Positions 20,292 through 30,133 of a stretch of DNA of 64,000 nt are shown here, piece by piece. The notes under the pieces were generated by a model, which was not told the origin of the DNA, did no database searches, and saw only the letters and a program-made list of their open reading frames with translations. Position 1 is the stretch's first letter, and each line of letters opens with the position of its first letter. The position numbers were made by a program, and so were the translations under genes. The stretch is from Bombyx mori (Eukaryota; Arthropoda; Insecta; Lepidoptera; Bombycidae), in contig NC_085131.1 in NCBI RefSeq assembly GCF_030269925.1, positions 4,938,501-5,002,500 of the forward strand, in the 5' to 3' direction.

Positions 20292-21759
20292 TGAAAATAG
20301 ATGCCAACATCACGATGAGTTGGACGGGTAGAAGTTTAATAACGCGGTTAGATATACCGTCGGAACCGGGAGCCTTGCGAGGACGTAGGTCTTTGATCAA
20401 GTCTTTAACTTCCATCGGGGTGACGGGTGGTAACGCATCCGAGGGTGGCAAGGAGGCTCTGCGTTCTACCTCACTGTCTACTAATTCTACATGAACAGGG
20501 TCTACGGATTGAGTGCTGGGCGTGCACTGGGTTTGCAATGTATCGGCCAGTAGCTCTGCTTTTTCGTCATCATCGAACGCCACGAGTCGGCCTGAGGGGC
20601 CTACGAGGGGGGGCATAGTTACTACCGTATCCGATTTGAGAGTACGAGCTAAGCGGTAGTAAGACCTTTGGGAGGGCGCGAGTCTTTCTAAGAAATCAGA
20701 CCATCTGGCATCTCGGACTTCGGCGATGCGAGACTTTACGTCGCGTTGTAGGGCACGCATTCGAATACGATTATCCACGGTAGGATACCTATCGTAGGCG
20801 CGGATCGACGCGTTCTTAGCTCTAAGGAGTTCCCTAATATCGTCGGGCAATTTGAAGCGGTGAAGGAAGTCCTCCGCTACAACTTGTTTCGATGATCTAT
20901 CTAATGTCGAGGTGATGTGTGACGTTAAGATGTCTATGGCTTCAGCGGTATCCTGAGGAGACGGGGTAGAGTCCGGGTTAAACGGGAGCGATGGTGGATC
21001 AGATTCAGCCAGGCTGATGCCCAGCGTGTGCCAATCCACCACAGTCCTCGTGACGGGAACGGAATCGGGAGCGCGACCGAGCTTCATAACGACGGGACGG
21101 TGGTCTGAATCTAACTCTGAAACTACTTCGATCGAGTGTAAGCGCAGAGTTACGTTTTTTAATAACGCTATGTCGAGTATATCCGGGCGATGCGCGATAT
21201 TTAGCGGGTAGTGAGTCGGGGTTAGCGGAGCGACGATATCGAAGGCGAGATCATCGACTAACGCGTCAAGCCGCCTGCCATTCGGGGTTGTGGTGTGTGA
21301 GTTCCACCTGACGTGTTTACAATTTAGGTCGCCCGCCAGAATGACAGAGCTTCCCATGCCGAGCAGCGCCTCGATATCACTGCTTAGAACGATCTTATCC
21401 GGTGGAAGATAGACGGACGCGATAACGATCGGCGCGTGTCCAGTCAGTGAGATTCGGCATACTGATGCTTCGATGTTAGAAAGCGCGGGGGGGTCGAGAG
21501 GGACGCAGTGCAGGGCTCGTCTATAGTAAATGACGGTACCACCACCACGAGCAGTAAGCCTGTCGTTCCTAACCATGTTATAGTTCGCGATTTTAGGGTC
21601 GCGGCGCGCGGGCTTAAGCAGGGTCTCCTGCACCAAAAAGATGTCAATTTGATGGTCACGCAAAAAATCACAAACCTGATCACGTTGATTTGCGAGACCG
21701 TAAGCGTTAAAAAATCCTATCGTTACGGATAGGGGCTTTATTCTACTTATGTACGCCAT
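20179..21759 (-). CDS. LINE ORF2, N-terminal part: AP endonuclease and RT start
   Basis: This 526-codon frame begins with ATG 21757-21759. Residues 1-230 form an apurinic-like endonuclease that nicks the target: VQETLL (43-48, metal-binding Glu), GDLNCKH (143-149), RPDILDIAL (191-199) and SDHRPV (218-223, catalytic Asp-His). A linker follows, and then the RT N-terminus with RPRKAPGSDGI at about 459-469. After GIHKPGKPK the frame leaves the homologous path and ends 10 codons later. One surplus base in a homopolymer (plus-strand T7, 20206-20212) explains this, since homology resumes at once in the next frame. The ATG lies three bases after the ORF1 stop and in the same frame, which suggests stop-restart translation. 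Confidence 0.85.
   Translation of the reverse strand: MAYISRIKPLSVTIGFFNAYGLANQRDQVCDFLRDHQIDIFLVQETLLKPARRDPKIANYNMVRNDRLTARGGGTVIYYRRALHCVPLDPPALSNIEASVCRISLTGHAPIVIASVYLPPDKIVLSSDIEALLGMGSSVILAGDLNCKHVRWNSHTTTPNGRRLDALVDDLAFDIVAPLTPTHYPLNIAHRPDILDIALLKNVTLRLHSIEVVSELDSDHRPVVMKLGRAPDSVPVTRTVVDWHTLGISLAESDPPSLPFNPDSTPSPQDTAEAIDILTSHITSTLDRSSKQVVAEDFLHRFKLPDDIRELLRAKNASIRAYDRYPTVDNRIRMRALQRDVKSRIAEVRDARWSDFLERLAPSQRSYYRLARTLKSDTVVTMPPLVGPSGRLVAFDDDEKAELLADTLQTQCTPSTQSVDPVHVELVDSEVERRASLPPSDALPPVTPMEVKDLIKDLRPRKAPGSDGISNRVIKLLPVQLIVMLASIFNAAMANCIFPAVWKEADVIGIHKPGKPKKSSDELPPD
20206..20212 (-). other. ORF2 frameshift site (homopolymer)
   Basis: Seven T on the plus strand (seven A in the ORF). 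Six would keep a single ORF2 across the RPRKAPGSDG and SYRPISLL blocks. It could be a real mutation or a sequencing error. Confidence 0.8.
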
Positions 21760-21762
21760 TGA

Positions 21763-23604
21763 TTACCGGCGGAGTGAGGGGAGGACGTACGTATTTAACG
21801 ACGCGTATACGTCAGCGTATTCTTGCACAACGGCGATGAAGTGTTGTGCAGTGGAGGCGGCGCGAATGGCGTCACCCAAAGCATTAACACGCTCAAAGTT
21901 GATCGACTGAAAAAAGTCGATCGCTAGAGCGAGATTGTCGGACGCGGTCGGAGTGCTGGTCGCGGGGGAGGAACGAATCACGGGGGAGGGACGTATCGCG
22001 GGGGCGGGACGAATCGCGGGGGAGGGAGCTACAGCCGTGTTCGTGTACGGCAACGGTTTAGCCCAGGCCGAGCCGCTGGGCACCGGCGCCGGCACGAAGG
22101 CAGGCTTAGCCTTCGGCACAGAGGGTGCCGTGGCTTTGATGTCAGGGCCGGAAGCTCGGAGGCGGTTTTGGCGCGCGACGCGGCGATTTATTTTAGGGGC
22201 TCGGGGGCATCCACGGTAATTCGCGGGGTGACCCTGTGTTCGGCACAGGACGCAGCTAGGTGGTTCAGTCGCGGTTTTTTGATCGCGAGTGCAAAGAGTC
22301 GTGGAGTGATCGTCCAAACACTTGACGCATCGAGGGCGCGCGTGACAATTACGGGAAGAATGCCCGTACAACTGACAATTGTGGCACTGGCTCGGAGTGC
22401 CTTTTTTATGAGGGGTTTCCACAGTGATTCCGGAAAGCCTACAGACCGTTCGGACGTTAAAGATTTGTTTACCTTCGGGGGTAGACTGGAGGGCGACGAG
22501 AACCATATTGTATGGCTCCCTCCCGCGTCCTGTGTGCATGCGGTGCACGGAGTTTACGGGTAGGCCTTGTTCGAGTAGGTCGGCCTTTACGAGCTCGGCA
22601 TCTAACTCCTTGGGGATGCCACGTATGACTGCACGGAGCTCACGCTCCTCCTGGAGCGTATACGTATGATAACTTATACGCTCCTTTCGGAGGTAGCTTG
22701 AGAGGGCTCTATGGTCGTCGGGTGTTGCTACTTTTATTTGTATCCCGTTCGCGAGGTTACGGGCACTGACAAAATTTATGTTATTGGCCTTAAGGGCCAG
22801 GGAGACACGGTCCCAAGCAGCCTTCTCTTGAAGAATTAACGGAGGAGGGGCCGTTTGTGCCACCGGGCGCGGCGACGGCGTGGCACGGGGACAGGGAGCG
22901 ACGGGGGTCGGAGGGCGGGGGCGCGACGCGTTCGCGGCTTTGCTTATTTTAGCGGCCGCGGAAGCTCGGGACTCCGCGGCGCGCTTCTTACCCTTTTGCA
23001 CGAGGGTGAATCCATCTGTCAATGAGGCGGGAACGAGGTCAACCTCCATATCCGAGTCAGAGTCGGAGGACGAGGAGGAAGGCGCGGGAGCGGCGGACGC
23101 GACGGAGGCCGCAGACGATCGCTGAGGTATAACGGAAGCTGCCGCGGTAGACGCGGGAGTTTTTCGCGGGAGTATGGGTGACACGGGTGTGCTGGGCGCG
23201 ACGGAGGCTGCGGTGTACGGCGCGGGAGATTTGCGCGCGCTTGCAGGGGACGCGGGAATGGCAGGCGTGGCGGAAACGGCGGTCGCGGCGGGCACGGCAG
23301 AACAGTTCACGGCGCGTTTAGCTTTGTAAGCTAAAAATTCTGTTTCGAGGGCCGGGTATTTCTCGCTTAAGAATTCCGCGAGCAGTGTGTTGGTTGGAGA
23401 GAACTCCATTTCTTCGGACTGCCCAGGGGGGGCTGCCCCGGGACTTAAACACGCGCTCGCCTTGCGGCGAGGCCCCTGCGTCGGTAACACTAAATTGGCC
23501 GAAGCGATTCTAGGAATTTTAGAAATTTTAGTGAATAGATTAAATATAATAGAATTAGAGTGAATAGAACCACTGCACAGTTCCCGGGCGGCAATGCCTT
23601 GCAA
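21763..23604 (-). CDS. LINE ORF1, gag-like RNA-binding protein
   Basis: The frame is 613 codons and would coat the element RNA in a ribonucleoprotein. A long Ala/Pro/Ser-rich low-complexity part (about 100-255, with an acidic serine stretch SSSSDSDSDMEVD near 186) precedes an RRM-like middle (about 265-400). Three zinc knuckles follow at about 407-466: CHNCQLYGHSSRNC, CVKCLDDHSTTLC and CVLCRTQGHPANYRGC, the last being diagnostic of Jockey-type gag. A proline-rich repeat (PAIRPAPAIRPSPVIR) leads to a helical C-terminus. I favour Met66 (codon at 23409) as start, since the first 65 residues look like translated 5' UTR. Stop TAA at 21763-21765 is followed by ORF2 after one sense codon. Confidence 0.85.
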   Translation of the reverse strand: MQGIAARELCSGSIHSNSIIFNLFTKISKIPRIASANLVLPTQGPRRKASACLSPGAAPPGQSEEMEFSPTNTLLAEFLSEKYPALETEFLAYKAKRAVNCSAVPAATAVSATPAIPASPASARKSPAPYTAASVAPSTPVSPILPRKTPASTAAASVIPQRSSAASVASAAPAPSSSSSDSDSDMEVDLVPASLTDGFTLVQKGKKRAAESRASAAAKISKAANASRPRPPTPVAPCPRATPSPRPVAQTAPPPLILQEKAAWDRVSLALKANNINFVSARNLANGIQIKVATPDDHRALSSYLRKERISYHTYTLQEERELRAVIRGIPKELDAELVKADLLEQGLPVNSVHRMHTGRGREPYNMVLVALQSTPEGKQIFNVRTVCRLSGITVETPHKKGTPSQCHNCQLYGHSSRNCHARPRCVKCLDDHSTTLCTRDQKTATEPPSCVLCRTQGHPANYRGCPRAPKINRRVARQNRLRASGPDIKATAPSVPKAKPAFVPAPVPSGSAWAKPLPYTNTAVAPSPAIRPAPAIRPSPVIRSSPATSTPTASDNLALAIDFFQSINFERVNALGDAIRAASTAQHFIAVVQEYADVYASLNTYVLPSLRR

Positions 23605-23628
23605 TTAGGCGCAGGTACAAATTCCGAG

Positions 23629-23722
23629 AAACACTTGGGCCACAGATGTGCCACGAACAATGATCTATTATCACCGGTAGTCACTTCCGACAAAACACTT
23701 GGACGCCAGATGTGCCACGAAC
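23629..23722 (-). repeat. Tandem segments in LINE 5' UTR
   Basis: AACACTTGG...CCAGATGTGCCACGAAC-type blocks occur at 23629-23658 and 23694-23722 (about 64 bp apart). Repeated 5' UTR units often hold promoter activity in LINEs. Confidence 0.65.
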
Positions 23723-23751
23723 CGAGGTCGGGCGATCGAACGAACAATGAG

Positions 23752-23787
23752 CACGTCCACGCGCGGCGGTTGCTCAAATCGGAATGA
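23752..23787 (-). promoter_or_regulatory. LINE internal promoter: initiator and DPE
   Basis: At the element 5' end the minus strand reads TCATTC, an arthropod initiator with A+1 at 23785. GGACGTG falls exactly at +28 to +34 (23758-23752), a perfect downstream promoter element (RGWCGTG). No TATA is needed. Drosophila Jockey-type elements use the same architecture. Confidence 0.75.
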
Positions 23788-23799
23788 CACAGGTTATGT
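23787..23799. repeat. LINE target-site duplication, 5' side
   Basis: ACACAGGTTATGT, identical to 18597-18609. Confidence 0.9.
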
Positions 23800-24640
23800 G
23801 TACTGTAGTAAACAACACTGTATTACATACACTACGGAGTATACGCTATAGGTATCCGAGCACAGTGTAGCGAGAGAGATGGCTTAACGCCGGATCGAGT
23901 GGGAGAGAATCGCACAGTCGATTGCACATGGCGACGCGTCGCCACACCATGCACACTACTGCATATAGACTGTATATATATATACCATCGAATAGCGTGG
24001 CGACGCGTCGCCGCGGCATGCGTCGCCACGCCAGAAATCGGTTTTACGTTCGGCTATAGAGGTTTCACATAAAAAAATATTTAATTTTCACCTCCCTTCA
24101 AGTAGTCCCTGTTATTGAAACTAACCTAATAATAGCTTGTTTATTTAATAAAGTTCGTGAACGCTAAAGTAAGTAAACGACTGATCGTGTACTTAATGAA
24201 TATTTCAACTTGAATCAGCGGTATATCCTAATTTCGAGCGCTGGATATTAATTTAGAAAGCAAACAAGTGAATTGAAATGTACCCCCTCGAATTTCAGAG
24301 TTGTTCCACCTTTTTCGGACGTTCCGTTAAAAACTGTTGAATCAAGCGAAAGCGAAGACTGTTTGCCGAGAGGATCGATATCGTGAAAACACGTAATTCA
24401 AGTTGTTCTGCAATAATTTCATTTGCGTTTGAAATTACACGTTTTTTTTTCTGTCGCGTTTTATTGAATATCGTTGTATTTTTTTTTGTTTTTGCATCTA
24501 AATGTGTGAACATATCCACAAAAAATATTAGTCGGTCTGATTATCGAGCCAAAGGCTTCAATCTCAGGTTTAGTTTTTGGATTAATAGAATTTTTGAATA
24601 ATTTTTAGTTTTCGTGACCACAGAACGACAAATATATTTT
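23800..24640. other. No gene seen; two GC palindromes
   Basis: Contains TGGCGACGCGTCGCCA (23929-23944) and a related palindrome at 23999-24012 within a larger hairpin up to about 24032. The remainder is AT-rich with short overlapping ORFs on both strands at 24295-24601. Confidence 0.5.
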
Positions 24641-24643
24641 TAA

Positions 24644-24851
24644 TTTTTTTATTGCTTAGATGGATGGACGAAGCTATATACATCTATGACGTAAATCCGC
24701 CACCCACCTTGAGATATAATTTCTGAGGTCTCAAGTATAGTTACAACGGCTGCCCCACCCTTCAAACCGAAACGCATTACTGCTTCACGGCAGAAATAGG
24801 CAGGGTGGTGGTACCTACCCGTGCAGACTCACTAGAGGTCCTACCACCAGT
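24644..24851 (-). mobile_element. Bm1 SINE, 5'-truncated with internal loss
   Basis: TTGCTTAGATGGATGGACGA through AGAGGTCCTACCACCAG. The segment that normally carries CACAGCCCACCTGGTGTTAA is deleted. Confidence 0.85.
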
Positions 24852-25340
24852 AAAAACTTACTTACTTACTAACAATACTTATAGGTACTCAAAGCGTAAA
24901 ATTTCAGAGAGATCGTTCGAGTTACTGTTCACCGTATAATATTATAATTCTTTTTTTTTTTTTTGTAAACTGTATTCGTCAATAGCTAATGAAATACCAA
25001 TAAAATACATTCGATTGACTGAGCTCGTTCCGCTCGCGTGAACACTCTGTAGGCGAGTATTTATTCCACATTCGCTCTCTCATTTCCTGGCATAATTAAT
25101 CTGACGTTTGTTTTGGGATACGTCTATTAAGAACAAATGTTAGAGGAGGCTCTATGCAAAGCTTAGCCTTTGAATAATTTAACGGCAGCCGGCTTCGAAC
25201 AGAAGTAAATAGCTTTACAATTTACTGGCGTATTGTAAGTAGGTACTACTACTTCTCTGCCACAAAGGAGTCATTGTTTTCGATTTAAAAAACGCGATAG
25301 CCGTTACACAACCAACCGAGACTGTGACCTCATGTATCAC
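24852..25340. other. No gene seen
   Basis: Unrecognised, AT-rich. Confidence 0.4.
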
Positions 25341-25350
25341 TTACCACCCT

Positions 25351-25575
25351 ACCACCTTTTTTTTTCGGGCCGAACCTCCTTCGCACCTAAAGCACTCGGG
25401 GGTAGTCCATGATTGCGAACAGCGGGCCCAAGGATGTTTTTAGAATCCTACCCACTAAACGACTCCCCTGCACTCTTCGCCCAAGCGTCCGATCCCCTCC
25501 GAGGTCAGAACCCGGATAACGTATGGAGCTACCGCGGTCAACACTTTAACGGTGACCTTCATTGGTGGGACCAAC
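25351..25575 (-). mobile_element. GC-rich LINE 3' tail, copy A
   Basis: ACCACC, T9, CGGGCCGAACC, then blocks CACTAAACGACTCCCCTGCA, AAGCGTCCGATC and CCGAGGTCAGAACCCGGAT, shared with 60869-61100. T9 is the complement of poly(A), so the LINE lies on the minus strand. Only non-coding 3' sequence remains. Confidence 0.65.
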
Positions 25576-25577
25576 CT

Positions 25578-25745
25578 ACCACCACCACTATTTTTTATCG
25601 GGCAGGGGGCCGAACCTCATATGAGGTGTCCGCACTAAAGGGGCATGTGGGGCATGTGAGCCTTGACGGTGTCCAGATGTTGGGAGCAGGCCGCGGGCCT
25701 AAGGATGATTTTAGGGGCCTACACCTCCCACCCTACTACAAGCAA
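25578..25745 (-). mobile_element. GC-rich LINE 3' tail, copy B (tandem)
   Basis: ACCACCACC, T6, ATCGGGCAGGGGGCCGAACC, then GGTGTCCGCAC and GGGGCATGTG. A different truncation of the family in 25351-25575, again next to ACCACC. A plus-strand ORF spanning both copies is a by-product of GC content. Confidence 0.6.
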
Positions 25746-25789
25746 ATGCTGGTAAAAAATCGTAGTGCACTATTACCCATTCGTACGAA

Positions 25790-26128
25790 ATACGTACTTA
25801 ACAAGTGTTCACGTTTGACTTCTACGGTGAAGGTATAGATAGCATCGTATAAAAAAATCAAACCCGCAAAATTATAATTTGTGTGATGAATGGTGGTAGG
25901 ATCTCTTGTGATTCCCCACGGTTAGGTACCACCATTCCGCCTATTTCTGCCGTGAAGCAGTAATGCGTTTCAGTTTGAAGGGTAGGGCAGCCGTTGTAAC
26001 TATACTCAACTGAACTCATATCTCAATATGGGTGGCGCATTTACGTTTTAGATGTCTATGGGCTCCAGTAAACACTTAACAACAGGTGGGCTGTGAGCTC
26101 GTCCTCCCATCTATGCAATAATAAAAAA
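25790..26128 (+). mobile_element. Bm1 SINE, head missing
   Basis: Starts within CGAAATACGTACTTAACAAG and continues through the body to the tail. The tRNA head is replaced by the GC-rich LINE tails. Confidence 0.8.
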
Positions 26129-26708
26129 ATAATAACTAATTTTACAATTTAATCTCGCCTTTATTGTTTTCGACGAACAAAAACTTCATCGTTTTTGTGA
26201 TCACGGACGATGGAAATTACTATTATACATGGGCATATTACATAAAGTGGTAAGTCCCTTAAGATCTGAATTAATTAAATGTTATATTAATTAATGCAGA
26301 TGTTTTTGAAGCCGTATAAAAAATAGTTATCAACGTAAAGAATGGTACTTCGACACAAAAGATCCGTCTACGAGCAGTCCAAGACGGACATGGCCAGCGT
26401 CCATATATTCTTGAACCCGATCAGTTGTGTTCACTATTGATTCTCAGGCCATCACTCCGGATGGGATGTTCTTTGTCATTGGACGCGTCCCATTAGTTTG
26501 TTTATGTTTGTGCGAGCCGCGTATCCATCTCGGCTGACCGGAGGCGGCTAATGGAATACGAGAAAAATCTCCCGCAATATCTCAAACTGGGCACACATCA
26601 GTAACGAAACGGCAAATTTTTGAGAGGTCGCTCAGATGAATAGATAACATTGCCTCTTTGAACGTTGAAGATGTTGATTCACGAAGTAAACTTTGTTTTA
26701 TTTTGTTA
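26129..26708. other. No gene seen
   Basis: GC-richer patch at 26350-26560 without recognised identity. Confidence 0.4.
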
Positions 26709-27113
26709 CTAGCTTCTGCCCGCGACTTCGTCCGCGTGGAATAGTTCACAAATAATTCTTTATTTTAGAACAAATTTGGTTAGCATAAAAAACGTTATAG
26801 TGAGTCAACCTTAACATATAGACATATGCTGTCGCGGACTTTTTTTAGATCTTTTAAAGGGGAACAATTTTGTCATACATTATTTTAGCGAAACTTTAAC
26901 CGTTTCTAAAGCACACGCAGCGGAAGCTCTCAAAAGAAAAGAAAAAAACGATTTTGAAACATTCTTTATTGGTGCTCCTTTTGTATTGGTATTAGTGCGA
27001 TGTTATATAGCCTATAGCCTTCCTCGATAAATGGACTATCTAACACTCAAAGATTTTTTCAAATCGCGCGTTCAAACGAACAAACTCTTCAGCTTTATAA
27101 TATCAGTATAGAT
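26709..27113 (+). repeat. Interspersed repeat, family J (RTE-like tail)
   Basis: Starts CTAGCTTCTGCCCGCGACTT and ends CTTTATAATATCAGTATAGA, the classic frame of insect RTE-like 3' ends. Single copy here. Confidence 0.55.
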
Positions 27114-27288
27114 TCGAGCTTCAGCGCATTGTTTCGTTAGAAAAATAGTTAGGATGTTTTTAGGCATTCGTGAACGCGTATTATGTTTATTTAGTAAAAT
27201 TAATGGTACCTAGCATGAGTAATTTCGACTCTGGCATAGGCACATTACTGGCTTGACACGAATGGTTTTCTTAGACATTACTCCGCGC

Positions 27289-27495
27289 GTTACCACCACC
27301 CTGCCTATTTCTGCCGTGAAGCAGTAATGCGTTTCGGTTTGAAGGGCGGGGCAGCCGTTGTAACTATAGTGAGACCTTAGAACGTATATCTCAAGGTGGG
27401 CGGCGCATTTACGTTGTAGATGTCTATGGGCTCCAGTAACCACTTAACACCAGGTGGGCTGTAAGCTCATCCACACATCTAAGCAATAAAAAAAT
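27289..27495 (+). mobile_element. Bm1 SINE, 5'-truncated
   Basis: GTTACCACCACCCTGCC to AAGCAATAAAAAAA. Confidence 0.85.
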
Positions 27496-27970
27496 CTTTC
27501 AATTAAAACCACTTTGATTCTGTTAAATAGTTGTTATCGACCCTAATTAGCGTTTATGAATATTCGGAATTTAAAAAAAAAATCTCCAAACTTTATTAGA
27601 TTTAGTTTACTCCCACGTTCATTTTAATGTTTAATTCGATATTCATTTTATCCGAGCTGTGAAAGTCATGTCTGATTTTTCTTTGTAGAAAGAACTATTG
27701 ACGCGTGAAGCGGGCCTGAACTTTTTATTTAAATATCTAATTAATATAAAGTCAGCAAATTGGGTAAGCACATCGATCGTATTGCGTGTGAACCTAATTT
27801 ATCTAAGAACTTTTTCTTACACGCTTAAGGCAAGAGAAGTTTGGCGAAATCACTAATAAGCAAACTTTTAGAGCCTAACAAAATAAAGTAATTTGAGAAA
27901 AGCGAGTAATACCGGTAATTATAATGAAGATTCTGACTAATGAATTTTCTCTAACATGATTTAATGTGGG
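27496..27970. other. No gene seen
   Basis: AT-rich. Confidence 0.4.
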
Positions 27971-28210
27971 TTTTTTTAATGCTTATATGGTTGGACGAGC
28001 TTACAGCCCACTTGGTGTTAAGTGGTTACTGGAGCCCATAGACATCTACAACGTAAATGCACCACCCACCTTAGTTATAAGTTCTAAAGTCTCAGTATAG
28101 TTACGACGGCTGCCCACCCTTCAAACCGAAACGCATTACTGCTTCACGGCAGAAATAGGCGTGGTGGTGGTACCTACCCGTGCGGACTCACAAGAGCTCC
28201 TACCACCAGT
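27971..28210 (-). mobile_element. Bm1 SINE, 5'-truncated
   Basis: T7 AATGCTTATATGGTTGGACG to AGAGCTCCTACCACCAGT. Confidence 0.85.
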
Positions 28211-28740
28211 TTACCATTACTAAGACAAAAAGAAGATAGGTAATCCGACAATCTATTATACTTCCAGTCCCCTATACATAATATTTAAGCTAAACCAATT
28301 ACTATATTTAAATTGATTTTAAAGTATGCTTTACTGGAGATTGAAAAATTTTAGTATTTTTAATTAAATTTAGAACATTAGGGTATCTAATTAATTTTCG
28401 AAGGTGAATATGCGCTTTGAGCTAAACAGGCTCGTGTACCTCTCCCCTAGAAACTTATAGGCGCTTCATTGTTCGCTCGTTAATACTCATATTATGTAAA
28501 TAAAGGAACTAAAGCTACACCTGTACATTAATTACAATTTAAAACTTGCGACGCTGGTCCGCTGGGTTAACGGCCGGCAATGTATGAAATTCATTTTGGC
28601 GATTCACAGCCCCAGGGATTTAGTTGGAACTAGTTTTCTAGTTCTGTTTGTACGCAGTCATAGTAGGGTCGTTTAGCTCAATGGCGTTTCGCGATATTCG
28701 TTCGAAATGATTATGTTCGGCGGGTTCCTTTTTTTAAATA
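28211..28740. other. No gene seen
   Basis: Unrecognised; the tRNA-like patch near 28668 was rejected. Confidence 0.4.
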
Positions 28741-29180
28741 TTATCTATATATTATTAATACGTGAAGCAAAAACTTTGTACTCCGTTTTACGAAGATTGC
28801 GCGGACGGATTATTATGAAATTTCCCACACTTACAGACAATATAGAGAAGGAGTGCACAATGCCAATATTTTTTTTTAATTATTCACTAAAAATACATTA
28901 AATCAATTAAGAAAACGTTACACATACTACCATATATTTGACACACACACATACCGTCTTTGTTTATTGTCAAACTTTTGTTATTGCATAAAGTCTGTGG
29001 TCAAATTGAGAATAGGTTAATATTGTTTAACTTTATTAATATTCATTTATAGTGTAGGCTTGGCTAAATCTGTGACTATAAAAATATAATAGTCTTTGAC
29101 AATAGAACCATCATAATGTCCAAACTTATAATTTCAACTAATTATAGTCGAATTACGACTACCGGGAGACCACTAGTTTA
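28741..29180 (-). repeat. Interspersed repeat, family E, inverted
   Basis: Reverse complement of 8186-8604: CTATATATTATTAATACGTG at one end and GTCGAATTACGACT at the other. Confidence 0.7.
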
Positions 29181-29764
29181 ATTATATAAGAATCGATTTT
29201 GGGACTTTCAGTTCTGGTGTAGTTGTTGAATGTTGGCAGAAAATGTTCTGTGATTACTATTTGTCTAAGCTGAATATGCATTGTACAGATATTTTATTAT
29301 CTGAGACAAATTGCTACAAAACATAGGTTACTTACTAACTAACTGACAATACTTTGTGAAAATTTATTTTTGTAACACAAAATAAATAGAATAAAACAGC
29401 GCTGAAACGATAAGAGCTTAACAATTTTTACGGTGGATTACAGCCAACAGCATTTGCATATTAATTATTTCTAATGTTATGAATATTTTTTAGTTGTTTA
29501 AATTATTATTTCATTTAAAGAAACACTTGAAAAATTTAGGATTATAAACTTATTACAGATCGTTTGAAATTTTGTTGATATAGAAATATATTTGAAACTA
29601 TGCGCTTTTGTGATTCCAAAAGCATCAAGTTATTGCTCAATATACTAAAACTTGAAAAACATTTAAGAACTATGTTTAGCTGAAAATAAAATATGTAGCC
29701 AATTTAAATTACAACCCTTTTTTTTTAACAACACAAATGCTATCGTTACGATTACTATTTGTAT
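29181..29764. other. No gene seen
   Basis: AT-rich. Confidence 0.4.
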
Positions 29765-29765
29765 A

Positions 29766-29876
29766 GTGAAACGTTTATAATAAAGCAAACACATTTTTTT
29801 TTCAACTTCGTCTTCACATCTGTCATCGGTTGGTTATCTTACACAGGGTCTTTGAACTCGGATGAGTTAACAAGAG
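29766..29876 (+). repeat. Direct duplication flanking Bm1, copy 1
   Basis: About 110 bp (GTGAAACGTTTATAATAAAG to GATGAGTTAACAAGAG), repeated at 30134-30244 with a handful of differences. Confidence 0.85.
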
Positions 29877-30131
29877 TTTTTTTTATTTTTTATTGCTTAG
29901 ATGGGTGGACGAGCTCACAGCCCACCTGATGTTAAGTGGTTACTGGAGCCCATAGACATCCACAACGTAAATGCGCCGCTACCCACCTTGAGATATAAGT
30001 TCTAAAGTCTCAAGTATAGTTACAACGGATGCCCCGCCCTTCAAACCGAAACGCATTACTGCTTCACGGCAGAAATAGGCAGGGTGGTGGTACCTACCCG
30101 CGCGGACTCACAAGAGGTCCTACCACCAGTA
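29877..30131 (-). mobile_element. Bm1 SINE between long direct repeats
   Basis: 5'-truncated Bm1 on the minus strand. Its flanks are about 110-bp direct repeats instead of the usual short target duplications. Confidence 0.85.
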
Positions 30132-30133
30132 CA

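Larger units (their letters stand above)
18610..23786 (-). mobile_element. Nearly full-length Jockey-clade LINE
   Basis: A 5.2-kb non-LTR retrotransposon lies between identical 13-bp target duplications. From its 5' end on the minus strand it has a 5' UTR of about 377 bp with initiator, downstream promoter element and two tandem segments, a gag-like ORF1, an ORF2 with AP-type endonuclease and reverse transcriptase, a 3' UTR of about 228 bp (18648-18875) and poly(A) of 38. It would copy itself by target-primed reverse transcription. The gag with CCHC knuckles ending HPANYRGC and the ORF order fit the Jockey clade; Bombyx BMC1-type elements are the obvious relatives, but I cannot confirm the name. 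Identical flanks and a long A tail argue for recent insertion. A one-base insertion in ORF2 probably makes this copy non-autonomous. Confidence 0.92.

Noticed and set aside
25413..25838. 141-codon ORF
   Set aside because: Spans GC-rich non-coding LINE tails and the start of a Bm1 SINE.
28668..28715. TAGCTCAATGG ... GTTCGAA resembling tRNA A and B boxes
   Set aside because: B box is incomplete and no stem structure can be drawn.
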